DNA from: Oscillospiraceae bacterium
Lineage (GTDB): Bacteria; Bacillota; Clostridia; Oscillospirales; Oscillospiraceae
Direction of reading: 5' to 3'
DNA: 64,000 bases
Assembly (NCBI GenBank): GCA_902798545.1
Contig: CADBWQ010000003.1
Coordinates: 1,125 to 65,124 of the forward strand
Shown piece by piece: positions 17,801 through 29,316 of the stretch. Positions within the stretch are counted from its first letter, which is position 1; every line of letters starts with the position of its first letter. The notes beneath the pieces were generated by a model. The model did not search any database and was not told the origin of the DNA. It worked only from the letters and a program-made list of their open reading frames with translations. The position numbers and the translations under genes were made by a program.

Positions 17801-18246
17801 AACTTCTCCTGCTTTAAGTATTTCGTCATCAGGATGGCGTCTTCTCTGGGATGGTCATAATAGTCCGGCCGTCTGCCAACACAAGCATAGCCGTTCTTTT
17901 CATAGAGTGCGATTGCCGGTGCATTTCCCGCTCTGACTTCGAGTGTTAAAAACGAGAGTGCTTTCTCTCTTCCCAACGTCTCCAGTGCCTGCAGCAGCGC
18001 TCCGGCGATTCCCCTGCGTCGATATGCAGGGCGTACAGCGACATTTCCGATATAGCCCTCATCCAGAACAACCTGTACCCAGACAGAACCTGTCAGAAGC
18101 TCTTTCTCCCGAAAGGCGAGGAAAACGGTGTTTTTGTTTCTGAGAAGAGAGCGGATCTGCTCTTCTCCCAGGGGGTGAGCAAAGCATTCTTTTTCAATGT
18201 CTGTCAGCTGTTCAACATCTGCCTCAGATTTAATCTGTTCAATCAT
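17797..18246 (-). CDS. rimI: Ribosomal protein alanine N-acetyltransferase RimI
   Basis: A 149-residue GNAT acetyltransferase. The acetyl-CoA loop VRPAYRRRGIAGALLQ (Q/RxxGxG/A) follows YIGNVAVRPAYR, and the C-terminal ALYEKNGYACVGRRPDYY segment is typical of RimI. It would acetylate the N-terminus of ribosomal protein S18. The pairing with tsaD (4-base overlap) is common in Firmicutes and supports the name. It starts 15 bases after the polA stop. Confidence 0.9.
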   Translation of the reverse strand: MIEQIKSEADVEQLTDIEKECFAHPLGEEQIRSLLRNKNTVFLAFREKELLTGSVWVQVVLDEGYIGNVAVRPAYRRRGIAGALLQALETLGREKALSFLTLEVRAGNAPAIALYEKNGYACVGRRPDYYDHPREDAILMTKYLKQEKL

Positions 18247-18261
18247 GGCCTGATAGCACCA

Positions 18262-20877
18262 TCAATGTGCTTCTGCCCAGGTTCTGGCTGCATTTGTTTC
18301 AACCAGGAGCGGGACAGAGAACTGTACTTCCACACCGGCGACTGGAGGGGGGGCAATCCGTTCCATCTCTTCCTTCAGGAGCTGCTTAACCATTTGCGCA
18401 TCCTCCTCTGCACATTCGACAATCAGTTCGTCGTGTACCTGAAGCACCAGTCTGGCCTCCGGGCATTCTGTCGCCAGACGGTCCCGCACCCGAACCATGG
18501 CGAGCTTGATGATGTCGGCCGCCGTACCTTGAATCGGCATATTGAGCGCAACGCGTTCCCCAAAAGCGCGCATATTATAGTTGGAACTCTTCAGTTCCGG
18601 CAAGTCACGGCGGCGATTCCAGAGTGTCCGGACGCAGCCGGATTTCTTTGCAAAGGCCACAATGTCGTGCATATAGTCCCGAACACCGCTGTAGCGGTCG
18701 AGATATGCTTCCATGTATTCTTTTGCCTCTGCCGGGCGTACGCCGATATCCTGCGCCAGAGAGAATGCCGAGATCCCGTACACGATGCCGAAGTTGACCG
18801 CTTTCGCCCGGCTGCGAAGCACATGGCTGACTTCTTCAAGCGGAACATTGAAAACCTTGGATGCGGTTACCGCATGGAAGTCTTCCCCTGAAAGGAACGC
18901 CTCCTGCATAACGGGATCGCCGGAAATATGTGCGAGAAGGCGCAGTTCAATCTGGCTGTAGTCCGCATCAACCAGTACCTTTCCTTCCGGAGCGGCAAAC
19001 ATCGTCCGAATCCGGGCGCCAAGCTCCTTGCGGACCGGGATATTCTGCAGATTCGGCTCTGTAGAAGACAGCCGTCCCGTCGCTGTCACGGTCATCTGGA
19101 AGCTGGTATGGATTCGCCCATCCGGGCCGATTACCTTCAGCAGTCCGTCGGCATAGGTACTCTTCAGTTTGGTGAGCGTGCGATAGTCCAGGACCTTCTG
19201 GACGATGGGATGCTTGTCTCTGAGCTTTTCGAGGACATCGACATTGGTGCTCCATCCGGTCTTGGTCTTCTTACCCGCTGGGAGCGCAAGCTCTTCGAAC
19301 AGGACCTGTCCAAGCTGTTTGGTCGACAGAATGTTAAAGTCGTGTCCTGCCAGTTCCCAGATCTCGCCTTCCAGTTTTTCGATGTCGGCAGTAAGACTGT
19401 CCCCGAATGCAGCCAGGGCCGGCCGGTCAATCAGGAAGCCTGTCTCCTCCATCTCAGAAAGGACCCGGCAGAGGGGCAATTCGATTTCTTCAAACAGCTT
19501 TGTCTGGCCATCTGCTTCAAGCTTCTCCCGCAGGACCGGGGTCAGTGCAGCGATCGCCGCAGTACCGTCCAGCTCTCTCCCCAGATATCGCACCGACAGA
19601 TCCGTCAGTTCATAGCTGCTGTCGGTTGCACGCAGCAGATAGGCTGCCAGTGCCGTGTCGAAAGCGAAGCCGTCCCTGGACAGGCCCTCCGTGTTCAGCT
19701 GGTTCATGAGATCCTTTACATTGTGAGCGGACTTTCTGACTTTTTCAGAGAAGAGCGTTCTGCAGAAAACCTCGTATGATTCTCCCAGCTCCATATGGCT
19801 GAGCCGATAAACCTTGTCCGGTTCTTCCGCCAGACAGAGCTCCAGTTCCTCTGTTCCGTTGATCGGTTGAACGGCGGCAAACGCTGCACTCATCATCTTT
19901 TCTTTTAGTGCCGGGAGCTGGTCATTCAGAACGGTCACAAGCTCCGGTTGCTTTTCCTCTGTTCCGGTGCCTGCTGTCATGTCTTCTGAAGCATCCGGGT
20001 CTATCTCCTGCAGCCGCCACTGTTCGATCATTTTCCGGAAACCGAGCCGCTTCATGTACGCAAGGAACTCCGGCGTCCGATGCAGCGTCCAGCGGAAGCA
20101 GTCCGCTTCCCCGCATTCAAGCGGCACCTCGCGGAAAATCGTCGCCAGCCAGTAGGAGCTGTTGGCGCTCTCCCGTCCGGCAGCCAGCTTCTTCCGTACA
20201 CTGTCCTTGATCTCCAATGCATCGAGATTCCTGTAGATTTCTGCTATGCCGCCATAGCGCTGAACCAGGTCCATTGCGGTCTTTTCACCGATACCGGGTA
20301 CGCCCGGGATGTTGTCGGAGCTGTCACCCATCAGTGCCTTCAGGTCTACCATAAGCAGCGGTTCGAAGCCATATTCCTCCCGGAAGCGCTCGGGTGTGTA
20401 GAGAATGGTCTCTGTTTTCCCCATGCGGCTTTTCACGTTGCAGACCTTCGTGTTCTCTGACACCAGCTGCAGGCTGTCTTTGTCCCCGGTGACAATTACG
20501 CATTCATTTCCCTGCTCCTCGGCGATCCGCGAAAGTGTACCCAGAATGTCGTCCGCCTCATAACCGGCCAGCTCCAGATGGGCAACCCCCATGGCGTCCA
20601 GAAGTTCCTTCAGGATCGGCATCTGAACAGCCAGCTCTTCCGGCATGGGTTTCCGCTGGGCCTTATAGAAGGCATAGCTTCTGTGCCGGAACGTCGGCTC
20701 TCTCCGATCGAAAGCGACACAGATTGCCTCGGGCTTCTGCGCCTCATAGAGGTGCTGGATAATTGCGAGAAACCCATAGATGGCGTTGGTCGGTGTTCCA
20801 TCCGGGGCATTCAGCTCCCGAATACCGTAAAAGGCCCGGTTGACGATACTGTTGCCGTCGATGAGCATGAGTTTCAT
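18262..20877 (-). CDS. polA: DNA polymerase I
   Basis: An 871-residue family A polymerase. The N-terminal 5'-3' exonuclease/FEN domain shows MLIDGNSIVNRAFYGI, YEADDILG and GDSSDNIPGVPGIGEKTA. The middle 3'-5' exonuclease-like domain is degenerate: I do not see the canonical DxE exo I pair, and the segment FDTALAAYLLRATDSSYEL is what remains, as in several Firmicute Pol I proteins. The polymerase domain is intact: DYSQIELRLLAHISGD (motif A), RSRAKAVNFGIVYG (motif B) and LQVHDELIVE (motif C). Used in repair and Okazaki-fragment processing. The gene starts 17 bases after uvrB, in a DNA-repair/translation cluster. Confidence 0.97.
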   Translation of the reverse strand: MKLMLIDGNSIVNRAFYGIRELNAPDGTPTNAIYGFLAIIQHLYEAQKPEAICVAFDRREPTFRHRSYAFYKAQRKPMPEELAVQMPILKELLDAMGVAHLELAGYEADDILGTLSRIAEEQGNECVIVTGDKDSLQLVSENTKVCNVKSRMGKTETILYTPERFREEYGFEPLLMVDLKALMGDSSDNIPGVPGIGEKTAMDLVQRYGGIAEIYRNLDALEIKDSVRKKLAAGRESANSSYWLATIFREVPLECGEADCFRWTLHRTPEFLAYMKRLGFRKMIEQWRLQEIDPDASEDMTAGTGTEEKQPELVTVLNDQLPALKEKMMSAAFAAVQPINGTEELELCLAEEPDKVYRLSHMELGESYEVFCRTLFSEKVRKSAHNVKDLMNQLNTEGLSRDGFAFDTALAAYLLRATDSSYELTDLSVRYLGRELDGTAAIAALTPVLREKLEADGQTKLFEEIELPLCRVLSEMEETGFLIDRPALAAFGDSLTADIEKLEGEIWELAGHDFNILSTKQLGQVLFEELALPAGKKTKTGWSTNVDVLEKLRDKHPIVQKVLDYRTLTKLKSTYADGLLKVIGPDGRIHTSFQMTVTATGRLSSTEPNLQNIPVRKELGARIRTMFAAPEGKVLVDADYSQIELRLLAHISGDPVMQEAFLSGEDFHAVTASKVFNVPLEEVSHVLRSRAKAVNFGIVYGISAFSLAQDIGVRPAEAKEYMEAYLDRYSGVRDYMHDIVAFAKKSGCVRTLWNRRRDLPELKSSNYNMRAFGERVALNMPIQGTAADIIKLAMVRVRDRLATECPEARLVLQVHDELIVECAEEDAQMVKQLLKEEMERIAPPPVAGVEVQFSVPLLVETNAARTWAEAH

Positions 20878-20894
20878 GGGATGTCTCCTCTTTC

Positions 20895-22859
20895 TTACTT
20901 TTCGCCTCTCAGACGGATGATCTCATCACGCAGCTGTGCTGCGATCTCGTATTCCAGCATCTGCGCCGCTTTGCGCATCTTGGATTCGAGCTCGTCGATG
21001 ATTTTCTTTCGCTCCGCGGTGGTCATGCGGACACCGTTCGCTTTGGTCACAGCGTCGGCTGCGGTGGAGATTTCGATGATATCCCGGATATCCTTGACGA
21101 TGGTCTTCGGGACAATACCGTGTTCGGCATTATAGGCCTGCTGTTTTTTCCGGCGGCGCTCCGTCTCGTCGATGCAGGCCTTCATCGACGGTGTGATCAC
21201 ATCGGCGTACATCAGGACCTTGCTGTCAGCGTTGCGGGCTGCGCGTCCAACAGTCTGGATCAGACTGGTCTCGCTGCGGAGGAAGCCTTCCTTGTCTGCA
21301 TCCAGGATGGCCACAAGTCCGACCTCCGGAATATCCAGTCCTTCTCTCAGAAGGTTAATCCCCACCAGCACATCAAAGGCACCGGCCCGCAGATCACGGA
21401 TGATCTCCATTCGCTCAATGGTCCCGATGTCATGGTGCATATATCTTGTCCTGATCCCGGCAGCTGAGAGATATTCCGAAAGGTCCTCTGCCATTTTCTT
21501 GGTCAGTGTCGTCACGAGAGACCGCTGGCCCATGTCGATTTTGGCATTAATCTCCCCGATCAGGTCGTCGATCTGTCCTTCGATTGGTCGGACAAAGATT
21601 TCCGGGTCCAGCAGGCCGGTCGGACGGATGATCTGCTCCGCCAGCTGTCCGGCACGCTCGCGCTCATACTGTCCCGGCGTGGCAGAAACATAGACTCTCT
21701 GGTGAATTCTCTGCTCAAACTCGTCAAACATCAGCGGCCGGTTGTCATAGGCCGATGGCAGCCGAAATCCATACTCTACCAGGGAGTCTTTTCTTGCCCG
21801 GTCGCCCCGGTACATGGCGCGCACCTGAGGCAGCGTCACATGACTCTCATCTATAAACAGCAGAAAATCCTTTGGGAAATAGTCCAGCAGCGTCATCGGG
21901 GGCGAACCCGGCGCGCGATTGGAAATCACACGGGAGTAGTTCTCAATCCCGCTGCAGTATCCCAGTTCCTGCATCATCTCGATGTCATAATCCGTACGCT
22001 GCCGGATCCGTTGGGCTTCAATGAGTTTGTTGTTCGCTTCGAAATATCGTACCCGCTCATCACATTCCACACGGATCCGCTCAATGGCCGCCTCCATTTT
22101 CTCCTTGGTAGTGACGTAATGGCTGGCAGGATAGATAGCGACATGATTCAGGATCCGGGTGGCATTGCCGGTGACGACGTTGATCTCGCTGATACGGTCG
22201 ATCTCATCGCCAAAGAACTCCACCCGGATCGCCTTGTCGTGGGAATAGGCCGGAAAGATCTCGACGCTGTCACCGCGGACGCGGAACTTGTTGCGTTCAA
22301 AGGTCAGGTCGTTGCGCTCATAGCGGATCTCCACCAGCTTCCGCAGCAGTTCGTCAAAGTCTCTGGTCTGCCCGGGACGCAGAGAAATGACCATATTGGC
22401 GTAGTCGATCGGATCGCCCAGGCCGTAGATGCAGCTCACCGAGGCCACCACGATCACATCCCGGCGTTCAAACAGACTTGCGGTTGCACTGTGACGCAGT
22501 CGTTCAATTTCGTCGTTGATGGATGCGTCCTTCTCAATAAAAGTGTCCGTATGGGGAATATAGGCTTCCGGCTGGTAATAATCGTAATAACTGACAAAAT
22601 ACTCCACAGCGTTCTCCGGAAAGAACTCCCGGAATTCGCTGCAGAGTTGTGCTGCCAGCGTCTTGTTGTGGGCCAGGACAAGTGTCGGCCGGTTGCAGCG
22701 CTGGATGACATTGGCCATCGTGAAGGTCTTGCCCGAACCGGTGACGCCGAGCAGGACCTGTTCATCGATGCCGTTTTCAATGCCGGCGACCAGCGTGTCG
22801 ATTGCGGCAGGCTGGTCGCCCATGGGCTGATAGGAAGAGTGGAGTTTAAAGTGATCCAT
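20895..22859 (-). CDS. uvrB: Excinuclease ABC subunit B
   Basis: A 654-residue DNA-damage recognition helicase-like protein. Walker [15 protein letters not shown] near residue 39, the beta-hairpin region [24 protein letters not shown]-type [11 protein letters not shown], motif VI-like QTVGRAARN, and a C-terminal UVR domain ([20 protein letters not shown]) that binds UvrC. The start lies directly next to the glnS stop codon (22860), so the genes are co-transcribed. All family motifs are present at normal length. Confidence 0.97.
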   Translation of the reverse strand: MDHFKLHSSYQPMGDQPAAIDTLVAGIENGIDEQVLLGVTGSGKTFTMANVIQRCNRPTLVLAHNKTLAAQLCSEFREFFPENAVEYFVSYYDYYQPEAYIPHTDTFIEKDASINDEIERLRHSATASLFERRDVIVVASVSCIYGLGDPIDYANMVISLRPGQTRDFDELLRKLVEIRYERNDLTFERNKFRVRGDSVEIFPAYSHDKAIRVEFFGDEIDRISEINVVTGNATRILNHVAIYPASHYVTTKEKMEAAIERIRVECDERVRYFEANNKLIEAQRIRQRTDYDIEMMQELGYCSGIENYSRVISNRAPGSPPMTLLDYFPKDFLLFIDESHVTLPQVRAMYRGDRARKDSLVEYGFRLPSAYDNRPLMFDEFEQRIHQRVYVSATPGQYERERAGQLAEQIIRPTGLLDPEIFVRPIEGQIDDLIGEINAKIDMGQRSLVTTLTKKMAEDLSEYLSAAGIRTRYMHHDIGTIERMEIIRDLRAGAFDVLVGINLLREGLDIPEVGLVAILDADKEGFLRSETSLIQTVGRAARNADSKVLMYADVITPSMKACIDETERRRKKQQAYNAEHGIVPKTIVKDIRDIIEISTAADAVTKANGVRMTTAERKKIIDELESKMRKAAQMLEYEIAAQLRDEIIRLRGEK

Positions 22860-24545
<1,686 letters not shown>

Positions 24546-24577
24546 GTTCTCTGTTCCTCCTAAAGAGCGAATAAGGT

Positions 24578-24606
24578 ATTATACCCAATTTTGTGCTTCT
24601 TGACAA
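24578..24606 (-). promoter_or_regulatory. SigmaA-type promoter of glnS
   Basis: On the minus strand TTGTCA (24601-24606) and TATAAT (24578-24583) are separated by 17 bases. The predicted start of transcription is about 25 bases upstream of the glnS ATG. It probably drives the whole glnS-radC block. Confidence 0.85.
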
Positions 24607-24685
24607 GTAGAAAGCACCGCTTCATCTGAAACTTTGTCCCTGGTACATTCAGTCTCCTGACCTCACCTCTCACGGTGATCCGGAA

Positions 24686-24714
24686 TTGCACTTTTTCGCG
24701 CTTTATGATATTCT
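24686..24714 (+). promoter_or_regulatory. SigmaA-type promoter of the flavoprotein gene
   Basis: TTGCAC (24686-24691), a 17-base spacer and TATTCT (24709-24714) precede the ATG at 24754 by about 40 bases. It is divergent from the glnS promoter about 100 bases away. Confidence 0.65.
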
Positions 24715-24753
24715 GTACTCAATATTCAAAATCAATCAGAAAGAGGGATACTC

Positions 24754-25566
24754 ATGGATCAGATATATGATGTATTGATTGTCGGCGGAGGCTCTGCCGC
24801 CACCAGTGCCGCCATGACACTGCGCAACCGCGGAAAGACCATCGCCGTTGTAACGAACAGGCCCGAGACCAGCAGCCTCTACAAGGCGGAGAAAATCACA
24901 AACTATCCGGGCTTGCCCCCGATGACCGGAGCGGAGATGTCCGCGCTTTTCCGGAGGCAGCTGGAAGACACCGGTGCCTTTATCATTGAAGGACGTACCA
25001 TCTCCGTGCTCCCCATGGAGGACAGCTTCGGCGTTGCCGTCGGCAGTGATTACTACATGGCCCGCAGTATCATAATCACCGCCGGTATCACCCGTGAGAA
25101 GCTCTATCCGGGTGAGGCGGAGTTTCTTGGCCGCGGCGTCAGCTACTGCGCCACCTGTGACGGCATGCTCTATCGCGGCAAAACCGTCGCCGTAGTCGGC
25201 GGTGGAGAGGAGGCCCGAAAGGATGCAGACTTTCTGGAGGGCATCGGCTGCCGGGTTCTTCGTTTTGAGAAGAACGGAAAATATGAGATCTCCGGCGGCG
25301 TGAAAGCCGACACTCTGACCTTTGCCGGCGAGGCACATCAGGTAGATTGTGTCTTTATCATTAAGGATACCGTCTCTTTGACTCAGCTGGTTCCCGGCCT
25401 CACCTATGAAAACGGCGGCATCGTTGTCGACCGACATATGGCAACGGCAGTTCCCGGCGTCTTCGCAGCCGGCGACTGTACCGGAAAACCTCTGCAGCTG
25501 GCAAAGGCCGTCGGGGAAGGTAATGTTGCTGCACTTTCCGCCTGCGACTGGCTGGACAGGAAATAA
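24754..25566 (+). CDS. Thioredoxin-reductase-like flavoprotein, short NADPH domain (FFTR-like)
   Basis: A 270-residue FAD disulfide reductase. FAD-binding GxGxxA at VLIVGGGSAATSAA (residues 7-20), redox-active pair in YCATCDGMLYRG (C132, C135), and the second FAD motif VPGVFAAGDCTGKPLQ. The central domain that normally binds NADPH is shortened: VVGGGEEARKDADFL is present but the HRRxxxR signature is absent and the following strand is CRVLRFEK. Classical TrxR is about 305-320 residues. It may therefore be a ferredoxin-dependent flavin thioredoxin reductase (FFTR) or another pyridine-nucleotide-independent relative, known from Clostridia. A plain NADPH TrxR is the less likely reading. Confidence 0.8.
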   Translation: MDQIYDVLIVGGGSAATSAAMTLRNRGKTIAVVTNRPETSSLYKAEKITNYPGLPPMTGAEMSALFRRQLEDTGAFIIEGRTISVLPMEDSFGVAVGSDYYMARSIIITAGITREKLYPGEAEFLGRGVSYCATCDGMLYRGKTVAVVGGGEEARKDADFLEGIGCRVLRFEKNGKYEISGGVKADTLTFAGEAHQVDCVFIIKDTVSLTQLVPGLTYENGGIVVDRHMATAVPGVFAAGDCTGKPLQLAKAVGEGNVAALSACDWLDRK

Positions 25567-25595
25567 TTGACAAACCGAATCCGCCCGTGTATAAT
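25567..25595 (+). promoter_or_regulatory. Consensus promoter of valS, overlapping the end of the flavoprotein gene
   Basis: A perfect TTGACA (25567-25572), 17-base spacer, and perfect TATAAT (25590-25595). The -35 box begins at the base directly after the TAA stop of the flavoprotein gene. Confidence 0.92.
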
Positions 25596-25635
25596 GCAGA
25601 GAGTTCAGTATTACTGGACTCTCTGCATTTTGTTT
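25596..25635 (+). terminator. Hairpin just after the valS -10 box, probable terminator of the flavoprotein gene
   Basis: The stem GCAGAGAGTTCAGTA / TACTGGACTCTCTGC (one G-T pair) is followed by ATTTTGTTT. A valS transcript starting near 25602 would begin inside it, so for that transcript the structure is incomplete, while transcripts coming from upstream can fold it fully. Confidence 0.6.
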
Positions 25636-25889
25636 CTGCGCTGTGAAAGGCAGGAGTACGCAGGGTTCTGTACCTCAGAGAGGAGGCGGGTGGTGAAAGC
25701 CTCTGTACGGTTCTGCGGAAGGTCGGCCTGGAGCGCCCGGCGGGAAGGAACTCTGTTTCATGGTTCTGTGTAGTGCCGGCGTTTGTCCGCGTTAAGGACT
25801 TTAGAGTGCCGTGTTCCTTTCCGGGATGCGGAATTCAGGTGGTACCGCGGTTTCGCCGCCCTGAAGCTTTTGCTTTGGGGCGGATTTTT
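25636..25889 (+). promoter_or_regulatory. T-box leader (riboswitch) of valS
   Basis: The leader holds the T-box sequence AATTCAGGTGGTACCGCGG at 25832-25850, which pairs with the uncharged tRNA acceptor end. Upstream lie Stem I-like elements (GGAGTAC, CAGAGAGGAGG, GGTGGTGAAAGCC) and a GTC triplet at 25722-25724 that may be the valine specifier. A strong terminator follows: CCGCCCTGAAGC / GCTTTGGGGCGG (25856-25883) then ATTTTT. Uncharged tRNA-Val would favour the antiterminator and allow valS expression. T-box identity is certain; the specifier position is inferred. Confidence 0.92.
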
Positions 25890-25909
25890 ATTGAGGAGTG
25901 ATCAAAGCC

Positions 25910-28531
25910 ATGAAAGAACTGCCGAAAGTGTATGATCCACATGCCGTGGAATCCAGAATCTATGATTTCTGGGAAAAGGGCGGCTTCTTCCGGGGAATCC
26001 GGGATGAAAAGAAAAAGCCTTTCTCCATCGTAATGCCCCCACCCAACGTCACCGGTCAGCTTCATATGGGTCACGCGCTGGATGGCACACTGCAGGACAT
26101 TCTGACCCGCTATAAGCGCATGCAGGGATACGCAACCCTCTGGCTGCCGGGACAGGACCACGCCGGTATCGCAACCCAGATCCGCGTGGAAGAGGACCTG
26201 CGCAAGAACGAGGGTCTGACCCGTTACGACCTTGGCCGTGAGAAGTTTCTGGAACGCGTCTGGGACTGGAAGAACCAGTATGGCAACCGCATCATTGAGC
26301 AGCAGAAGCGCCTCGGCGCCTCCTGTGACTGGGAACGCAACCGCTTCACCATGGATGATGTCTGTGCCAGAGCCGTCCGGGAGACTTTCTGTGAACTCTA
26401 CGACAAGGGTCTCATCTATAAGGGCAGCCGCATTATCAACTGGTGCCCTCACTGCCGCACCGCACTCTCCGACGCTGAGGTCGAATACAAGGACATGCCC
26501 GGTCACTTCTGGCACATTCGCTATCCGATTGAGGATTCCGACGAGGAATTCATCATTGCGACTACACGTCCTGAGACCATGCTGGGCGACACCGGTGTCG
26601 CCGTTCATCCCGATGATGAGCGTTACAGGCATCTTGTCGGCAAGAACGCCATACTCCCGCTGGTAGGCCGCAGACTCCCCATCGTGGCAGATGAATATGT
26701 TGAACTCGGTTTCGGTACCGGTGCGGTCAAGATGACCCCATGCCATGACCCGAACGACTATGAAGTCGGTCTGCGCCACAATCTTGAACAGATCCAGTGT
26801 ATCGATGAGGACGCAAGAATCATCAACGGCGGCAAGTACAACGGCATGGACCGCTATGAGTGCCGTGAAGCAATCGTAAAGGATCTCGAGGAGCAGGGTT
26901 ATCTGGTCAAGGTTGAGCCCTACAGTCACAATGTCGGCTGCTGCTACCGCTGCGGCAATGTTGTGGAACCCCTCACCAGCCCCCAGTGGTTTGTGAAGAT
27001 GAAGCCTCTGGCTGAGGCCGCCATTGACGTTGTGAAAGACGGCCGCATCAAGTTCGTCCCCGAGCGCTTTACCAAGACCTATCTCAACTGGATGGAGAAT
27101 GTGCACGACTGGTGCATTTCACGCCAGCTCTGGTGGGGCCACCAGATTCCCGCCTGGTACTGTGACGACTGCGGCGAGATCACGGTCTCCCGCGAGGATC
27201 CCACCTGCTGTGCCCACTGCGGCAGCAAGCGCATCCATCGCGAGGAAGACGTTCTTGATACCTGGTTCTCCTCCGCCCTGTGGCCGTTCTCCACGATGGG
27301 CTGGCCGGAAAAGACCGCGGATCTGGACTTCTGGTACCCGACCACTGTCATGGTTACCGGCTATGACATCATCTTCTTCTGGGTAGCCCGCATGATCTTC
27401 TCCGGTATGGAACAGATGCATGAGGAACCTTTCAAGACCGTGTTCATCCACGGCCTGGTGCGTGACAGTCTGGGTCGCAAGATGTCCAAATCTCTCGGCA
27501 ACGGCATTGACCCGCTGGATATGATTGACCGTTACGGTGCCGATGCTCTGCGCTTCAACCTCATCACCGGAAACTCTCCCGGAAACGACATGCGTTTCTA
27601 TGTGGAGAAATGTGAAGCCATGCGCAACTTCTGCAACAAACTTTGGAATGCCTCCCGTTTCGTGATGATGAACCTCAGCATTGAAAAGAACGAACTGCCC
27701 GAAACACTGGAGCTGGAGGACAAGTGGATTCTCTCCCGTCTGAATGATGTGATCAGGGAAGTCTGCGAGAACATGGACCATTTTGAGCTGGGTGTCGCCG
27801 CCGGCAAGATCTATGACTTCATCTGGGATGACTACTGCGACTGGTATATTGAGCTCACAAAGCCCCGGCTGAACAGTGGTGACGAAGCTGCGAGCCGCAG
27901 TGCCCAGCAGGTGCTCCTGTATGTCCTGACAGAGATTCTGAAACTTCTCCACCCCTTCACGCCCTTTATCACCGAAGAAATCTGGCAGGCGCTCCCCCAT
28001 GAGGGCGAGGCGCTTATGGTGCAGGATTATCCCGCCTACAGAGAGGCGCTTTCCTTCCCGGTTGATGCGCAGCGGTTTGAAACCGTCATGGAAGCCATAA
28101 AGGCCGTTCGTGCCCGCCGCAGTGAGATGAACGTTCCGCCTTCCCGTAAGGCTCACCTGATGATCGTCACGGACGAGAACGAGGCCTTCGAAGCCGGTAC
28201 CAGCTATATCACCAAGCTTGCCTATGCCAGTGAAGTCAGCGTTCTTCACGAAGTTCCCGCTGATGCCGACAAGATGGTCACCGCCGTCACCGACAACGCC
28301 CGCATGTTCATGCCGATGGCAGACCTGGTTGATCTTGAAAAAGAGCGGCAGCGCCTTGAAAAGGAACTCGCCAATGCCGAAAAGCAGCTTCAGGGTCAGA
28401 TTGCCAAACTCTCCAACCAGAACTTCGTCACCCGCGCCCCCGAGGCGGTTGTCAATACCGAGCGCGAGAAGCAGGCCAAGCTGGAAGCCCTGATTGAAAA
28501 CCTGAAGTCCAACCTGTCCCATCTGGGATAA
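25910..28531 (+). CDS. valS: Valyl-tRNA synthetase
   Basis: An 873-residue class I synthetase. HIGH motif in [18 protein letters not shown], editing (CP1) domain with [19 protein letters not shown], zinc-type cysteine pairs (CPHC, CYRCG, CDDCGE, CAHCGS), KMSKS in [11 protein letters not shown], and a C-terminal coiled-coil arm rich in Lys/Glu ([20 protein letters not shown]). ATG 25910 is preferred, with GAGGAG 11 bases upstream; a GTG at 25898 overlaps that RBS. Controlled by the T-box leader just upstream. Confidence 0.97.
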   Translation: MKELPKVYDPHAVESRIYDFWEKGGFFRGIRDEKKKPFSIVMPPPNVTGQLHMGHALDGTLQDILTRYKRMQGYATLWLPGQDHAGIATQIRVEEDLRKNEGLTRYDLGREKFLERVWDWKNQYGNRIIEQQKRLGASCDWERNRFTMDDVCARAVRETFCELYDKGLIYKGSRIINWCPHCRTALSDAEVEYKDMPGHFWHIRYPIEDSDEEFIIATTRPETMLGDTGVAVHPDDERYRHLVGKNAILPLVGRRLPIVADEYVELGFGTGAVKMTPCHDPNDYEVGLRHNLEQIQCIDEDARIINGGKYNGMDRYECREAIVKDLEEQGYLVKVEPYSHNVGCCYRCGNVVEPLTSPQWFVKMKPLAEAAIDVVKDGRIKFVPERFTKTYLNWMENVHDWCISRQLWWGHQIPAWYCDDCGEITVSREDPTCCAHCGSKRIHREEDVLDTWFSSALWPFSTMGWPEKTADLDFWYPTTVMVTGYDIIFFWVARMIFSGMEQMHEEPFKTVFIHGLVRDSLGRKMSKSLGNGIDPLDMIDRYGADALRFNLITGNSPGNDMRFYVEKCEAMRNFCNKLWNASRFVMMNLSIEKNELPETLELEDKWILSRLNDVIREVCENMDHFELGVAAGKIYDFIWDDYCDWYIELTKPRLNSGDEAASRSAQQVLLYVLTEILKLLHPFTPFITEEIWQALPHEGEALMVQDYPAYREALSFPVDAQRFETVMEAIKAVRARRSEMNVPPSRKAHLMIVTDENEAFEAGTSYITKLAYASEVSVLHEVPADADKMVTAVTDNARMFMPMADLVDLEKERQRLEKELANAEKQLQGQIAKLSNQNFVTRAPEAVVNTEREKQAKLEALIENLKSNLSHLG

Positions 28532-28608
28532 AGATTGGGAGAATACCGAGATGAGCGGGCTCCCCGTATTGCGGGGAAGCGTGATGAGATGGAGGCTACG
28601 AGGACGCC

Positions 28609-29316
28609 GTGACAGATAAAGAAGTTCAAAAACTGAATCGCAAGGAGCTTCTGCAGTTTCTTCTGGATGCGCAGACAGAAAATGAGTCTCTTCGCCGTGA
28701 CCGTTCCGAGCTTCGCAAACAGGTCCGTCAACTTGAGGAACAGCTTGAAGAAGCGAAGGAACTCAGACCGGATACAGAGATTCAGACTGCCGCCATTGCG
28801 CAGGAGGCTCCGGCTGTCGCAGATCAGGGCACAGGCACTCTGCCGGAAGCTGCTCAGGCCGCCCAGGAACAGCGGCTGCGGGATTGGGAGCTTCGTCTGC
28901 GTCAGAAAGAAGATCTGCTTGCGCAGCAGGAAGCAGGGGTGAAAAAGCTGATCGCCGCCGCTGACGGTGAAGCTGCCCGTTATCTCCAGGAAGCCAGCAC
29001 AAACGCCAATGAGACCCGCAGGCTCGCTGAGGAATCATCCGCCGCACTGCGAAAGAACGCTTCTGATCAGGCTTCTGAGACCGTCCGGATCGCGGAAGCC
29101 TCTGCTGCCGAAACCATTCGAAAAGCGGAAGACGCAGCTGCGATGATTCTTCGCAATGCGGAAGCCGCCGCCAGAGCAACTGAGAAGAAAGCCGCATCCG
29201 ATGCCGAACGCATTCTGCAGCATGCGCAGGAGGACAGCGATTCCTTCTGGCAGGATGTGACCGAACTGCTGCAGAAGAAGCTGTTTTCCGATGGAGGTGC
29301 CGCCGATGGACAATAA
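28609..29316 (+). CDS. Coiled-coil protein upstream of signal peptidase
   Basis: A 235-residue soluble protein not assigned to a named family. A GTG start follows AGGACGCC. The N-terminal 55 residues are a heptad coiled coil (LLDAQTENESLRRDRSELRK), then an Ala/Pro-rich linker, then a long Ala/Glu-rich helix from about residue 90 to 215 (repeats such as AEASAAETIRKAEDAAAMI), reminiscent of DivIVA-C-terminal or apolipoprotein-like helices. No membrane segment or signal. Its last 11 bases overlap the signal peptidase gene, so both are translated together. A scaffold role near the membrane or division site can be suggested but is not shown. Confidence 0.72.
   Translation: MTDKEVQKLNRKELLQFLLDAQTENESLRRDRSELRKQVRQLEEQLEEAKELRPDTEIQTAAIAQEAPAVADQGTGTLPEAAQAAQEQRLRDWELRLRQKEDLLAQQEAGVKKLIAAADGEAARYLQEASTNANETRRLAEESSAALRKNASDQASETVRIAEASAAETIRKAEDAAAMILRNAEAAARATEKKAASDAERILQHAQEDSDSFWQDVTELLQKKLFSDGGAADGQ

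Noticed and set aside
18262..20877. Proofreading DNA polymerase I
   Set aside because: The 3'-5' exonuclease-like part does not show the metal-binding DxE and later Asp residues, so proofreading is unlikely; I treat it as a normal Firmicute-type PolA.
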